The notes: generated from the sequence alone by a model not told the origin. Counted from the stretch's first letter, positions 7,919-19,071 are shown. The stretch: DNA of 64,000 nt from Cladosporium sp. IMV 00045 (GCA_001931905.2 MSJI02000609.1:1-64000); one strand, 5' to 3'. Numbers and translations: made by a program.

Positions 7919-10450
7919 ATGGAGGGGAAGCCGAAGTCCGACATCGAGACACCTACCACTGCGACCAAAGCTTCTAACTCCGAGCTGGATCCTTCTTCAA
8001 GCGCAGAAATCGGCTCCTCAGGTGCAGGAGCTCCTCATGCGTCTCGCGATGGAGGAAGAGATGTCGAAAAGGCTGCTCTTGAGAATGACTTAAAACAAGC
8101 TTATCAAGAATTCAAGAATGCATCGAATGAAGAGGAAAAGGACCAAGCCCGGAAGAAACTTGAAGGATTGATGGCTGCTTACAAGGAGCAGTATCAGTCT
8201 ACTGCATCTACTGCATCTACTGCATCTATTTATGAAGAAAGACTTGTTCCAACAAAGCAGCTATGGAATGAAGCCGACGCCCGCCAACAAGAAACGTTGG
8301 CGCCCAGGTCGGCCTTTACCAAGCAGCCCAAAGGTTCATCTCTTGCTCAAGATGATCCACACCCATCCGAGGCAAATCAGGCAGGTAAAGGTGACAAAGG
8401 GTACACGGTTGTAACCGCGCCGGCAATGCTTCCCACAAAGCAGCTATGGGATGAAAACACCGCTCGCCAGCAAGACCCGACGGCGCCCAGGTCGGCCTTT
8501 ACCAAGCAGCCCAAAGGTTCATCTTTTGCTCAAGACGATCCACACCCATCCGAGGCAGATCAGGCAGGTAAACAAGACAAAGTGTACTCAATTATGCCGG
8601 AAATGCTCTCCACAAAGCAGCTTCGCGATGAAGTCAACGCTCGCCAACAAGACCCGACGGAGCCCAGGTCGGCCTTTACCAAGCAGCCCAAAGATTTTCC
8701 TTCCGCACAAAATGTTCCACGCCAATCCGCAACAGATCAGGCGAGCAAGAGGGACGGACCTAAGTCCAGGGGCGATCTTGCGCAGGAGGCCAAGAGTGCT
8801 GAAAAACGATGGCGTGCGGCGCCACTTGGATCTCAGGCACGGAGTCGGGCTTTTCACGAATTCGAGGAGGCTGAGGACAAGCTGAAAAAGCTAGATGAAG
8901 AGTCCGAGTCGGATGACGACATGGGATTCTGTTTATTTACAGATGAACTATGGGGCGAAGAAGACCCCCGAGTCCAGGAACCAACTCAGCCGAGATCAGC
9001 TCACCCCAGGAAGACCAAAGACAATTCAGACTACAATGACAGCACCAATAACAACACCAAGGACAGTATTGCCCAAGACGCCAACGCACAAACGCAAAGC
9101 CCAAAGACGCCTCCGACAGCAACTCAAGATGCCACAAAAGGGGTTCGGCAACAGGATTCCGAGATGCAACCAGCAAGCCAGAGTGGTGGAAGCAATGCTA
9201 ACGGCGGTCGTTCAAGATCGATTGGCAATATCTTCCTTCCATCAGCAGGCAATGATGATGCTGAAGAGGGTGATTTAGAAGCTGGCACAAAGCAGAAGCC
9301 CGGCAAGAAAGGGAGGACCGACGATTACGATGTACATGGGCGCAAACGTGTCTTTGCACCGAGGCGAGATGAGCGGATTGTCGACCCAGTGCCCAAGAAA
9401 TGCAATTATGGACCTGGAGCTATTCCATTGCCAGAACCAACCTATCTTGACAGACAAGGCCGGACCGAACTCGAAGTCTTCCAAGCCCTGGTTGGAATTC
9501 ACTTTCTCGCCAACGCCGGCGCTCCTATCGACAACAAGGCCAAACAGCTCCAGCCCGCGAGCGTAATGTCTGATATCTTCCTACCTTCCAGGGCGGCAGC
9601 TTACAGACATCGAAACCGCGGTCTTTACGATCGCTGCATCAGCCAAGACATGAAGATGCGCGTCATGTACAGCTTCTCTCACTACATGATCTCTTTCCTG
9701 TACCTGCTTCAGATTCTTGTTGCCGCTACATTGACAGGTCTGTCCTCATACACGAATACTGCAGGCGTCGCTCTTACCACCCTTGGCGCTATCAACACGG
9801 TCTTGGCCGGTATTCTTGCTTGGTTGAACGGACAAGGTATGCCTGTGCGCTACCGCCGTTCCCGCGATCAATTCCGTGAGGTTGTTCGAGCAATCGAAGA
9901 CGCCGAGAGAATGTTCTCCACCATTGATTATGTCGACTGGCCCGCAGGCACGCGTCCTACCCCGGTCGGCGAGCGGGACAAGTTGTTCAAGATGTACGAA
10001 AAGGCGAGGCAAGACCAAGAGGCAAACTACCCAGACACTCACGAGAACGCGGACAAAAGTGAAATTGCGAATCACACTAAGGAACTCGAAGCGAAAATTG
10101 AGAAGCACAAGACGCAGAAGAAAGCCAAAGCAGCAGAATTGCAGACGGCGCTGGACAAGCTGCAAGAGAAACACGCAGCAAAATCCAACGATTCAGAGTC
10201 CACTGCAGCCGAGTCGAACCCAGAGTCGAGCCATCACTCAAAGAACGACCTCGATAAGTGGGCGGAACAATTGGAGGTTCGACAGAGAAATGCGGATCTA
10301 GCACTTGCGGGGCTTGCAAAAGAGAGAGATCAAGCCCATGAAGACTTCGAGACCATGAAACAGATTATCAAGAACATGTGCAGCAAAGAGAATCTGGAAC
10401 CTGAACAAGTTCGTAGCAAGCTGGAAGCCCGTGGGGAGTCTAAGAAATGA
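7919..10450 (+). CDS. SLATT-domain (fungal type) protein with internal tandem repeats
   Basis: A single-exon gene for 843 residues. The N-terminal half is polar and repetitive: three units at residues about 112-290 (spacing 61 and 59 residues) share TKQLW or TKQLR, RQQ, then PRSAFTKQPK, and a fourth diverged copy near 340 reads ELWGEEDPRVQEPTQPRSA. Residues about 510-690 match the fungal SLATT domain. A conserved lead-in (RTELEVFQALVGIHFL) is followed by two membrane helices (about 586-606 and 617-636) with a short loop, then QGMPVRYRRSRDQFREV and an acidic helix with IDYVDWPAG. The C-terminus (about 690-835) is a Lys/Glu-rich coiled coil. In bacteria, two-helix SLATT proteins are predicted pore-forming effectors of nucleotide-signalling conflict systems; the role in fungi is unknown. 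The domain call is firm, the function open. Confidence 0.85.
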   Translation: MEGKPKSDIETPTTATKASNSELDPSSSAEIGSSGAGAPHASRDGGRDVEKAALENDLKQAYQEFKNASNEEEKDQARKKLEGLMAAYKEQYQSTASTASTASIYEERLVPTKQLWNEADARQQETLAPRSAFTKQPKGSSLAQDDPHPSEANQAGKGDKGYTVVTAPAMLPTKQLWDENTARQQDPTAPRSAFTKQPKGSSFAQDDPHPSEADQAGKQDKVYSIMPEMLSTKQLRDEVNARQQDPTEPRSAFTKQPKDFPSAQNVPRQSATDQASKRDGPKSRGDLAQEAKSAEKRWRAAPLGSQARSRAFHEFEEAEDKLKKLDEESESDDDMGFCLFTDELWGEEDPRVQEPTQPRSAHPRKTKDNSDYNDSTNNNTKDSIAQDANAQTQSPKTPPTATQDATKGVRQQDSEMQPASQSGGSNANGGRSRSIGNIFLPSAGNDDAEEGDLEAGTKQKPGKKGRTDDYDVHGRKRVFAPRRDERIVDPVPKKCNYGPGAIPLPEPTYLDRQGRTELEVFQALVGIHFLANAGAPIDNKAKQLQPASVMSDIFLPSRAAAYRHRNRGLYDRCISQDMKMRVMYSFSHYMISFLYLLQILVAATLTGLSSYTNTAGVALTTLGAINTVLAGILAWLNGQGMPVRYRRSRDQFREVVRAIEDAERMFSTIDYVDWPAGTRPTPVGERDKLFKMYEKARQDQEANYPDTHENADKSEIANHTKELEAKIEKHKTQKKAKAAELQTALDKLQEKHAAKSNDSESTAAESNPESSHHSKNDLDKWAEQLEVRQRNADLALAGLAKERDQAHEDFETMKQIIKNMCSKENLEPEQVRSKLEARGESKK
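8252..8790 (+). repeat. three tandem coding repeats of about 180 bp
   Basis: Units begin at ACAAAGCAG at 8252, 8435 and 8612 (periods 183 and 177 bp). A block of about 40 bp around ccaggtcggcctttaccaag is identical in all three. The first two are also near-identical through the downstream segment. Synonymous sites are conserved as well, which indicates recent duplication. A 9-bp microrepeat, ctactgcat, lies just upstream around 8200-8226 and encodes STASTAS. Confidence 0.9.
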
Positions 10451-10935
10451 GCAAAAGGGGGCATCGTGGTCGAATTTGGATATTCTCATTTGTTGCTATC
10501 TAATCCTTTAGTCAATATAAGATCTAATGTATTTCCCATCGGTAATTGTTCATGTTGCATGACCGAAGATCGAACTTAGACGTAGAAGTGGACTCCGTGT
10601 GTGTGAAGACAAGCGTGGGCAAAGGTCGAGTCTCAGACAATGAGCATGATATCAGCATAGCGCAGCGACAGCATCTTGTTTAAATCGAACTTGGGTCGTT
10701 TCACGAGCGACTATAGAATTTTCGCGAGCATAATGGACTAGGTCGAAGAAACCAACCCCTCCATTATCTGGGAGATTGCTGATGATTATGGAGAACAAGG
10801 CGTTCTCGTGGAAGTTTGCAAAATGTGATGGTTTCAATTATGCGTAGTTATCTGCTTATTCATCACACTTGAGTACCCCTCTTTCCAGATGGGAACCTGT
10901 CCCGTCAAATGCTTTCCAAGCGACGTGCATAGGAT
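10451..10935. other. convergent 3' intergenic region
   Basis: Lies between the 3' ends of the SLATT gene (plus) and the siderophore transporter (minus). I see no further gene; presumably 3' UTRs and terminators. Confidence 0.5.
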
Positions 10936-12868
10936 CTAAAGAAGCACGCCCTTGGTCTGGTTCCTGTCCAGCTTGATGTCCCTGATCACGAACATCCAAA
11001 TGAGAGAAAGCGACATGATAGCCGTACCAGCAATGAGCATGTGCTCTTGGGCAATGGAGTAGGCCTTCTCGATGGCGTAACGAGTCTGAGTGCCTTTGGC
11101 ATAGCTGACCTGGACCTCGATGTCCTCGTAGATGGATTCCCAGTCCGGGAGGGTCTCTGCAGGCAAATATCTTTGCAGAGCCTGGGGGAAGGTAGCTTGC
11201 CAGACAGCAGCGGAGATAGAGCCTCCGATGGCGCCACCAATGTTACCGAACACGTTGAGGAAAGCAAGGGTACTTGCGGCATTCTGGTGGTCGGAGGCAG
11301 CCAGGACAGCGACTTGCATGACGATGATGAGGGCACCACCGGAGAAAGCCATGAAGATCTGACACATAATCAGGTACCCAACGCTTTGATCCGGCTTACG
11401 GAAGTGGATCATCAAGCCAATGCCAAGCAGGTACAGGGGGACGATCCAGAAAAGCAGCCAGCGGTAGCGGCAGGTCTTACTGATCAGGATTCCGACGCCG
11501 AAAAGCCATACGCCGGAGACAACGTCGAAGATGTTCGCGATGTAGCCAGCAACAGCGATGGAGACTCCTGAGTTGATGCGCAGGAAGGAGGTGTAGTAGT
11601 AGTACCAGCAGTAGTAGGAGATTTGGTAGCAGATGTCCAGTGCACCTGTGCCGAGCACGGTGCGCGAGCGCAAGACTGACCAGTCCAAGAAGGGCACCGG
11701 AGCGAGATATCGCTCATTCAGGCCGAAGCAGATGAGAAGGACAACACCAATCACCAGCATGGCAATGCTGCCCGCGCTACCCCAGCCTTGACCAAAGTAG
11801 TCATGGACGTTGAAGGGCAGCAAGAAGATGATGAGACCGGCAGACAGGAGGAAGGTTCCAAGGACTGCACAGGATCGTTAGAACAAGAATAGAGTCGCTG
11901 CAGTGGACCAACAACTTACTATCAAATTCGATAAGGTAGAACCACACGCTCTGCAGGAATGTCCTGCCGCTTGCGACCTTCTTCGGTAATAGGCCCTGTT
12001 TAGCGGCCTCGTTCTTAGCATGCACCAAGATGCCGACCATCGGAGTTGCGAAAACCGGCAAGATGATGGCAAATGCTCCGTATCCCCAACGCCAGTTGCT
12101 AGCATAGAACTTTTCGGCTGCGGCAGGTCCACCATAAGCCGTGATGATGTAGGGCGAGGAAGTGAAGGCGTAAGCCAGACCACGATCCCGAAGACGGGAG
12201 GTGTCGGCGGTGATGACATCGATGGCGAATGTCATACCCGAAAAGCCGATGTTGTAGAAGACCTGGAGCGATTTATGGGCAACATTTCTTGCATTAACAA
12301 TCAGGGATGAGCCGTACCTGCGCAGCGCAGTAAGTACCAATGTTCTGACAGACAGCCGTCAGAACAAGGCCCAGTGTCGCAAAGCCGGCCATGAGGGCGA
12401 AACCGACGGAACGGTCCCAGAGATTGAGAATCTTGGCCAAGGGCATGTAAACAGCAGCAGCCATTACTGTCGAGACAACGCTGATGAGGGGGATGAGGGA
12501 GTGAGACTCGAAGTCACTCGTGACGTAGGCCGACAGGGTGCCGTTGATAGACTGATTGAAGCCATTGATGAAGTACAGAAGCCACATCCTGCAGGCATGT
12601 TAACAAGATCGTTCCCGACGGATGAAGGGCCTCCTGAAACTCACATAGCGTAGGCCAATCCAAGCGACTTCTTTGTCCACACCACGGTGACGGCCTCGAC
12701 GGTTTTGACACCTTGCTGGGCATGGTTGGAAGCCTCGTCACTGTCGCCATCGTTGACAGTCTCCCTGGCGTCTTTGGCATCGACTGGGTAGTCTTGAGCA
12801 GTCGACGGGAGTTGAACCTCACCGTGAGAGGCGAGAGGGCCAGAGGTCGTCGCCTGGGTCGTCGACAT
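10936..12868 (-). CDS. MFS siderophore-iron transporter (SIT/MirB type)
   Basis: Four exons (12645-12868, 12318-12588, 11920-12262, 10936-11864) with introns of 56, 55 and 55 nt give 588 residues, typical for the SIT family of 14-helix major facilitator transporters that import ferric siderophores. Marks include LLYFINGFNQS in helix 1, a first-half segment with YNIGFSGMTFAIDVITAD (the family's AD..SL region), PFNVHDYFGQGW after a hydrophobic helix, WSVLRSRTVLG, and the late motif NVFGNIGGAIGGSISAAVW. The polar N-terminal tail of about 75 residues is usual. The start is set at 12868; an in-frame ATG at 12943 would add 25 residues. Upstream iron-GATA sites support iron repression. The siderophore transported cannot be told from sequence. 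Confidence 0.9.
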
Positions 12869-13074
12869 CTTGGCTGAAAGATCAAGCCTCAGTAGAGAAG
12901 AAGGACAAGAAGCAGTTGCCGAGAGACCAAGACTGACAGACAAGGCCTGGCAAGGCGATCTTCAAGTCTTTAACATGCAGCGCAGCGGCCAGCCCTCTGC
13001 GGGTCTGATGCAGGCTAAAAACCCTTCTACACGAAGGAAGGTGCTAGGGAGCGCCTTCGCCAATACAGACCAGG

Positions 13075-13083
13075 ATCTGATAA
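13075..13083 (+). promoter_or_regulatory. SreA/SRE/Fep1-type iron GATA site 1
   Basis: ATCTGATAA, a perfect match to ATCWGATAA, the extended GATA site known for fungal iron repressors (SreA in Aspergillus). It lies about 207 bp upstream of the transporter ATG. Confidence 0.7.
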
Positions 13084-13211
13084 GACGAGCCATCAATTGT
13101 GGAAGATCAGCTTCGCACTTCGGAGGCAAAAGAGGTGAAAGCCCTATCCGTCTCTCCTATGCCGGCAAGCCTGGGTGGAGCATCTCGAGAGGGTTGAAGC
13201 TTTAGTGGAGT

Positions 13212-13220
13212 TTATCAGAT
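13212..13220 (-). promoter_or_regulatory. SreA/SRE/Fep1-type iron GATA site 2
   Basis: The plus strand reads TTATCAGAT, so the minus strand (the gene's sense) has ATCTGATAA, a second perfect site, 344 bp upstream of the ATG. A one-mismatch copy, ATCTGATAG, follows at 13379-13387. Confidence 0.7.
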
Positions 13221-13800
13221 CCACCGGTTAAGCGAATTCGATGTTTGCTTGCTCAAAAGCTTGCCGAGTCGAATAAATGGTACGTTATTTCCCGGGCCTT
13301 ATGCTGCATATCCGCTCGGGCTCCGTTCTTTGCCGAAGTCGGAAGGACTCATGTGTCTCGGGGGAGAGACTTGAAACGATCTGATAGGCACCGTCCACGA
13401 CATGCTGGGCCGATTGGGTATATGTTTGCATCATGCTCCTCTTATAGGGCCTTCTCACCTACAGGAAGATCAGCCACAAGAGACGTTCATCCCTGGGTGA
13501 TAAACCAAGCCGACTGCCAAGTGTCCATAGGGCTGAGAACTACCCAAGAGAAGAAGAAAAAAAAAGCAAGCGAAAAAATTGCTTGATCGGAGACGTTGTC
13601 TGATTCAGTCGACCAGCAAGACGCGAGGGAGCAGAAGCGCTGGGGTGGAGCCTTTCCCAATCTGATTAGATTGAGCGAAACGGCGCTCCGTCGCGGCCAC
13701 CAGGCGCAAAAAGGACTTCGCCGAGAACACGATCGAGGCGCTCGTTGCTGCTCGTGCGTCGTTAGCTTAGAGTTGTAGAAGCTAAACCCAAAATTTATCA

Positions 13801-13809
13801 ATCAGATAA
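13801..13809 (+). promoter_or_regulatory. SreA/SRE/Fep1-type iron GATA site 3
   Basis: ATCAGATAA, a third perfect ATCWGATAA match. It is preceded by TTTATC, so two GATA cores face each other within 17 bp. It is 933 bp from the transporter ATG, which makes it less certain than the two proximal sites. Confidence 0.55.
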
Positions 13810-14685
13810 ATTACGCAGCGCGGTTTCTTCCGCTCTCGCCGGCTGCATACCCTTCTTTGACCCGCCCTGACTCCAAATCCAGCACAGCATACCGACCTGA
13901 CCTCCTCCCACTTGCCATGTGTCGGGCTGTGAATCACAGAGCGGTCTGTTCTTTGACGTTATATGCTCAATAAACGCCGTCTGCGCGTTCATCCTTGTTC
14001 TGCCACGCCCGCAGCTCGAGACGATCACCGTGCACCTTGGAGATATCCGACTGCGCGCAGAAACATGGGGCCTGTCGCAATCAGCGATCATGTAGCACCA
14101 CTACACGTAACGTTGGCGATCGCGTGGCAACCTCAAGCGAATGCTTATGAAGTTGGCATAGGGTGCATCCGAGCCGCTGGACTGTCTTGCTGATCCTTCT
14201 ACTTCCTTGCGAGCCAAGTTGCTGCATAGAGAAGCTCCCAACGGCTGGAACTGTTGGGCCTTGCAGCCTGATCATGCGTTGCATATATCTCAGGTCGAAG
14301 GATCGTGGATTGGGTAATATCTTCTTCGGTGTTTTTCTAGCTCAGCCACTGCTGAGCTGGTCGCTCCAGCGCTTCCATGGGCGTGTGGGCATTTCGGCAT
14401 CTGCAGCGATGTCGGCAAGGTACAGCACATACGAATGTACGAATGCAACATACCAAGCTACCTGCATGGAGGCGTCAGCCCTAATTTGCACTTTAATCGT
14501 AAGGTCAGGTATGATTTACGGTCTCCGGCCTGTGAGAGAAGTCTATGAAGAAAGATCGCGTTGCTTCGTTAATTTTCATGTCTATTTTGTAATGGCGCCT
14601 TTGCCGTCTCTCAATTATTGGTTTCTTCCGCCAGTGGGTGCGAGAGAGGCATCCCTCCAATCACTCCTTCAATAGACACTACCCT

Positions 14686-16280
14686 TCAAGCTCCGATCTT
14701 TCTTTTTTTTTGCCCCTCCAGGCTCGTGTCCTCGTCTTCGTCTCCCTCGTCAGGATCATCACCCAAGGCGTCAGCCCGCTTGCCACTTCCCATGCCACTC
14801 TCACTGGCCCAGCGCTCAAGGTCTTCCTCCGTTGGCCTTCGCCTCGGGGGGCGCTTGGTGGTAGCTTTGCCGGCCGGTAGGCTGGAAGCAGGGTCAAAGT
14901 AGTCGAACTCATTGTCGCTGGGCTCCTCGTGGGGAGTGCCACTTCCGTGGTCACTGGCGAATTGCTGGGCAAGCGCTTGTGTGGGAGTTTTGCTGGGGCG
15001 AAGGGGGAGGGTTGCAGTTTCTGTAGCACCTTCGATGTTTGGCGTGGCGTCTTCTTGGTGAGCAATGGGGTGATCTTCGCCTGCGTAGGGCTCTTGGCCT
15101 TTCTCGTCTCCCAACGTCTGCTCAGGACTCTGTTCTGGAACACTAGGAGGCTGAGCTTGCAATTTCCGGCGAGGGTAGCGATCGTGCTTGTGATCACAGC
15201 CTGCCACGCATCCGCCCCATTTTCGTGGTGGAGCAGGGGTCGAATTTTGCTGTGCGGGTGACAGATATTGTGATAGGGTGTTGCGACGCTTGGGATCAAT
15301 ATTCCGATGCTGGGTAGACCCCTCTCGCGAGTTGTTGCCAGGAGACGTGGCGTCTTTGGCAGCTTCCAGAGCTCGCTGCTTCTTCAGCTCAGACCATGTT
15401 CGTAACTCTGATTTCAGCAAATATTTGCCGTTGTCAATGTTTTTATCCATCATAATAAATTCGCAATGATTTACATTACGAAGATCCTCGAAATATTCCA
15501 CGGACCAGTGATACCTGTTCAAGAAGGTCAGCATTGCCGTAGCCACGAGATAGGTTGCAAACCCAATATTGCGGTTGTTCTCCCAAGAACGTACCACTTC
15601 ATCAGAAACACTCGCGTCATCAAACCATGCGTGACAAGCACACAGACACTCGGAAAGTCGGCCTCGCCAAAGCTCCTCCACAGACTCTCATTAAACCCAC
15701 TGACACGATCGTAAGCATCTGCCGCACTCTCCCCATTTGGAATGCGATAGAAAAAATGTCCATAGTCCGCCCTCTCCTGCCACATACGCTCCATCTCATC
15801 GCTACATGGCTGGAAGTTGCCAAAGTCTTGTTCTCTCAGCCTGGGCTCTTCGTAGACTTTGATCGCATGTCTGTTGAATGGGGACGGGGCGCCAGATTCG
15901 GAGGGGGAAGTGAGCGTGCGGAGGATGCCTTCGGTGGTTTCGCGGGTGCGACGGTACGGAGATGTGTAGATCTGCAGGGTGTCGTCTGGTTTCAAGAGGG
16001 AGCGGAGGCGACTGCCGGCGTCTTCTGCCTTGAGGTGGTTAGTTAATGACCGGTTGTCCTCTGGAACAGCAACAATGTGTATGATGAGGTCTCGGGTGCC
16101 ATACCTGATTCCAGCCTTCATCCGTGAGCTTCACACGATGATCCGGAATGAGTTGGTGAATCTCTCGGTTCTTGTTGCCTTCACTCTGCGCATGGCGGAT
16201 CAAGATGATCATCTGCAGATGACTTTAGTGATTGTCTCGGGTATTGAAAAGAGGAAGATACTCACTCGCGGTTTACCCAT
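14686..16280 (-). CDS. phosphoglycerate-mutase-like histidine phosphatase
   Basis: Four exons (16266-16280, 16105-16212, 15595-16028, 14686-15514), introns of 53, 76 and 80 nt, 461 residues. Exon 1 is a 15-nt micro-exon coding MGKPR. Exon 2 begins MIILIRHAQSEGNKN, with the RHx catalytic motif whose His is phosphorylated, and ends LTDEGWNQ. Exon 3 has YTSPYRRTRETTEGI (substrate Arg), an E-rich DFGNFQ segment and, near residue 174, VTHGLMTRVF with the second catalytic His. The arrangement matches fungal phosphoglycerate-mutase-like proteins related to yeast Det1. The last 200 residues are a polar tail with a Cys/His cluster (GGCVAGCDHKHD) and are likely disordered. It is a phosphatase rather than a glycolytic mutase by motif; its substrate is unknown. 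Confidence 0.85.
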
Positions 16281-16601
16281 ACTGAGCTAGCAACAGACAG
16301 ATTTGTGTCTGACAAACCGTGGATTGTTTGTGTATCACGACAGTCTTCACAGGGTGTTGGCAATGGTCAGCATGCGTTGACGTCGTTGCGTTGTTTGGCT
16401 CGGGGCTAGTGCCACCCCACACCTCGACTTGCTTCGATCAAATGCCACTGCTCATCAATCAAATTTAATCAATCTTATCGTAGCTCATCTTCCTTACCGA
16501 GGCTTTCCTCAACACCGCCGCAATCAATATTTCACTCTTCGACAACCACTAAACAAAAAACGCCTCGCCTTACTCTTCTCCCACATTCGAAATCTGCCAA
16601 C

Positions 16602-17225
16602 ATGTCAGAGAACATCCCCCAATCAATACCCACCTCATCAACCAACCCAAAGCGCCCTACCAAAAAGCCACGCCTCACGCCATCCTCCCAGCACTCAGCA
16701 CAAATTGAAGCGCTTTTTGCCAACCCAGACAAACCAGTCAACCTTCCCTCTGGTCCTAAACCGCCGACTGCAGCAGCTCCGCCTGAGATCGTCGCAAACG
16801 TCCAGGGATCAAGCGCGGGTGCCGGCTCAGGCGAGTTCCACGTCTACAAAGCCTCGCGGAGACGCGAGTATGAGCGGCTGAGGATCATGGACGAGGAGGT
16901 TGAGAGAGAGGAGAAAGATGCAGAGTGGGAGGCGAATCGCGAGAAGGCAAGGGCAGAGGAGGAGGAGAAATTGAGGCGCAATCGGGAGAAAAGGGAGAAG
17001 GCTAAGGCGAGGAAAGGGAATAAAGGGAAGGGCGGTGCGGTTGGCGTGGTCGATGGGACGGAGGAGAAGGCGGAGGGGGAGCCAGCTGCGAAAAAGAGAT
17101 TGGGCCCAGCGAAGATCGCTGTCGCACCGAACAGTGCCGCGGAGAAGGATGGCGAGGAGGAGGCAGCGAAAGGGCAGAAGGAGACCTCTGAAGAAGCAGG
17201 CTTGACTATTCTTGAGGAGGACTGA
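16602..17225 (+). CDS. PRKRIP1-like / DUF1168 splicing-associated protein
   Basis: A 207-residue intronless protein. The core, about residues 80-120, reads [20 protein letters not shown], the hallmark of the DUF1168 family (human PRKR-interacting protein 1, a spliceosome component that binds double-stranded RNA). It is followed by a long Glu/Lys/Arg helix ([11 protein letters not shown] onward) and a Lys-rich segment likely to act in nuclear localisation. The N-terminus ([11 protein letters not shown]) is basic. The length and order agree with fungal family members. The gene starts 321 bp from the start of the divergent histidine phosphatase gene. Confidence 0.85.
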   Translation: MSENIPQSIPTSSTNPKRPTKKPRLTPSSQHSAQIEALFANPDKPVNLPSGPKPPTAAAPPEIVANVQGSSAGAGSGEFHVYKASRRREYERLRIMDEEVEREEKDAEWEANREKARAEEEEKLRRNREKREKAKARKGNKGKGGAVGVVDGTEEKAEGEPAAKKRLGPAKIAVAPNSAAEKDGEEEAAKGQKETSEEAGLTILEED

Positions 17226-18486
17226 GAGAATGGGTCGCCATACTCGGCTCTTATTTTCGATTCCTTATCTGAGGAGCTCATTGCCTGTCCATGGATCTGC
17301 AATCATCAGCTGGCACCCACGGCCTTGAAATCACAAGCCAGTGCTCGAAAGCCCGAGTACGCCTTCATCGAGATTCCTTGAAACCTCATCTCTCGCTCGG
17401 GCCATGTCGAAATGTCGAGGAATGCTGTGTCGTCGTGACTCCGCGGAGCAACACCTTCGCCAGACCCCAAGGACATTCGGACGACGCGGGTTTTGCCTGC
17501 ACGGTCGTCTCTAAGAAAGCCTCGCAATGAGAAGCTATCAGGATGACCAGGGTCTCTTCGCCTTGTCAGATGTCAACATGGCTTTAATCAAGGGTAGCTC
17601 TTGATTCCTCAATACTCGGTCAGGATCGGTGTCCGGCATGTCTGTTTGATAGAAGTGTGCAGTATCGTGAAGGCATGCATTTCACTTGTTCTTGTTGCTA
17701 ATACCCTGTTTGCTGTAATAATGATGGATCACGAAGAAAATCTGGGATTAGAAGAAATCCCACAAGTAGATGGGTAGCCGCATTGCTGTTCGATTACATG
17801 CACGTTCACGAGATGTGTCCATCGCAAGGATATGAAGCCGTTCGAGGCGACTCGTCACACATTATGATACTACCGGTCACTAGTAGCGTGCAGTCGCCCT
17901 AATCTCGCGTCCATCGCTTCACCCTAGCTTTCTTAGCCGCCGTCAACATTTCGGAGTGCGATTCGCTCTCCGGAATCTCAGCATGGCCCCTTTCCCTCTC
18001 GTCGGGCATGAAAGTCTGAGATGAGCACATTGGCAATCGATCAGGCCAGACATTGGCTGTACGGTGACGACCGGCGTTCCAGTAGGCAATTCACAGCTTC
18101 TTCCAGTGCTGGCGAACCTTAAATTAAGGTATAGCTTTCGCATTGCAGTCTTCGCTGGTGTCGCGGACGTGTAGGGTCCCAGCCTGTGACAAGGGAGGCG
18201 TGCCTCGGCCACCTTCGAAGCATTTTATTCGAAGAGGTCCAGCCCAGCCGTATAGAAGAGGTGCCGAGGCAAAGCATGGCTGACAATGGTTTGTGAGGGT
18301 GGCCGGTCGCCCAAAAGTAGCGGATGGCGTGGTGCGTCACGGCATCTTTCTTTCGTGACAGCACGATGGCACCCACTGCGTGCAGTGGAAGCTTCTTTCC
18401 ACGGTGCAAGCTGCAACCAACCTGGGCGAATGCTGCATGTCACCCGTAGCAGCACTCTCAGCGCTAGACAATCGTCGACGGTTCGC
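17226..18486. other. intergenic between convergent genes, no gene recognised
   Basis: About 1.26 kb between the 3' ends of the DUF1168 gene and RPC9. Open frames of up to about 100 codons occur on both strands, but none shows a domain, and base composition is ordinary. It may contain long UTRs or an unrecognised small gene. Confidence 0.4.
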
Positions 18487-19071
18487 TCAAGATTGCATGC
18501 TCCCGTTGCTCCCACCCTCCGGCAGAGTCTCACCACACCTCAAAACCTCCCCAATGACTTCCACGATAACGTCCATCTCCTCAGCGCTGAACCGCCCCTC
18601 CCAATCCACCAGGATGTTCTGCAGAATCTCAACACACTGCGGTGCCAAATTGTAGACCTGAAAAAGCTCGACCTCGCTCAAGCCCTTTGACTCCTGTGCT
18701 TTCTCCAACTCGGCCTGCACCTTCCTCTTTTCCTCCTCCGTAGTAGCCTCTCGGATTTTCCCAGCAAACTCTTCCTCCAACCCTCCCAACAGCCTGTCAT
18801 CCAACCTCTCCACCAAAACCGCCAGACTCCTCATGCGACCCTCGCCCGCGTACGCGCCAGGGTTGTCGACATAAGGGTATTTCCTCGCGCTGAGCTCGCG
18901 CTCATGCTTGCGTAATGCGCGCTGGTAGTTGTCCGGCAGGAAAGTCTTTTTGCGGCCGGCGGCCTTGTCGGCGGCGGCGTCGGCGGCGTGTTGTTCCTTC
19001 TTTTGCGCGAGCCAGTGCAGGACGTCGGCATTGGAGAGGCGGACGGTGCCGGGGTCGAGGATTGTGGGCAT
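18487..19071 (-). CDS. DNA-directed RNA polymerase III subunit RPC9 (C17)
   Basis: A 194-residue intronless protein of the RPB4/RPC9 family. It begins with the family's N-terminal strand (ILDPGTVRLSNADVLHWL). The C-terminal HRDC-like four-helix bundle is seen at about 130-180: GLSEVELFQVYNLAPQCVEI, then LVDWEGRFSAEEMDVIVEVI. RPC9 pairs with RPC8 (C25) to form the Pol III stalk, needed for TFIIIB-dependent initiation. The long charged insertion between the two parts (about 35-125) is usual in filamentous fungi. The start is the ATG giving the conserved N-terminal strand. Confidence 0.85.
   Translation of the reverse strand: MPTILDPGTVRLSNADVLHWLAQKKEQHAADAAADKAAGRKKTFLPDNYQRALRKHERELSARKYPYVDNPGAYAGEGRMRSLAVLVERLDDRLLGGLEEEFAGKIREATTEEEKRKVQAELEKAQESKGLSEVELFQVYNLAPQCVEILQNILVDWEGRFSAEEMDVIVEVIGEVLRCGETLPEGGSNGSMQS

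Larger units (their letters stand above)
12869..14685. other. long upstream region of the siderophore transporter
   Basis: About 1.8 kb with no convincing gene. The left kilobase holds the three iron-GATA sites listed separately. Several short open frames occur on both strands but have no recognisable domains or splice structure. The right end is the 3' flank of the histidine phosphatase gene. Confidence 0.5.
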
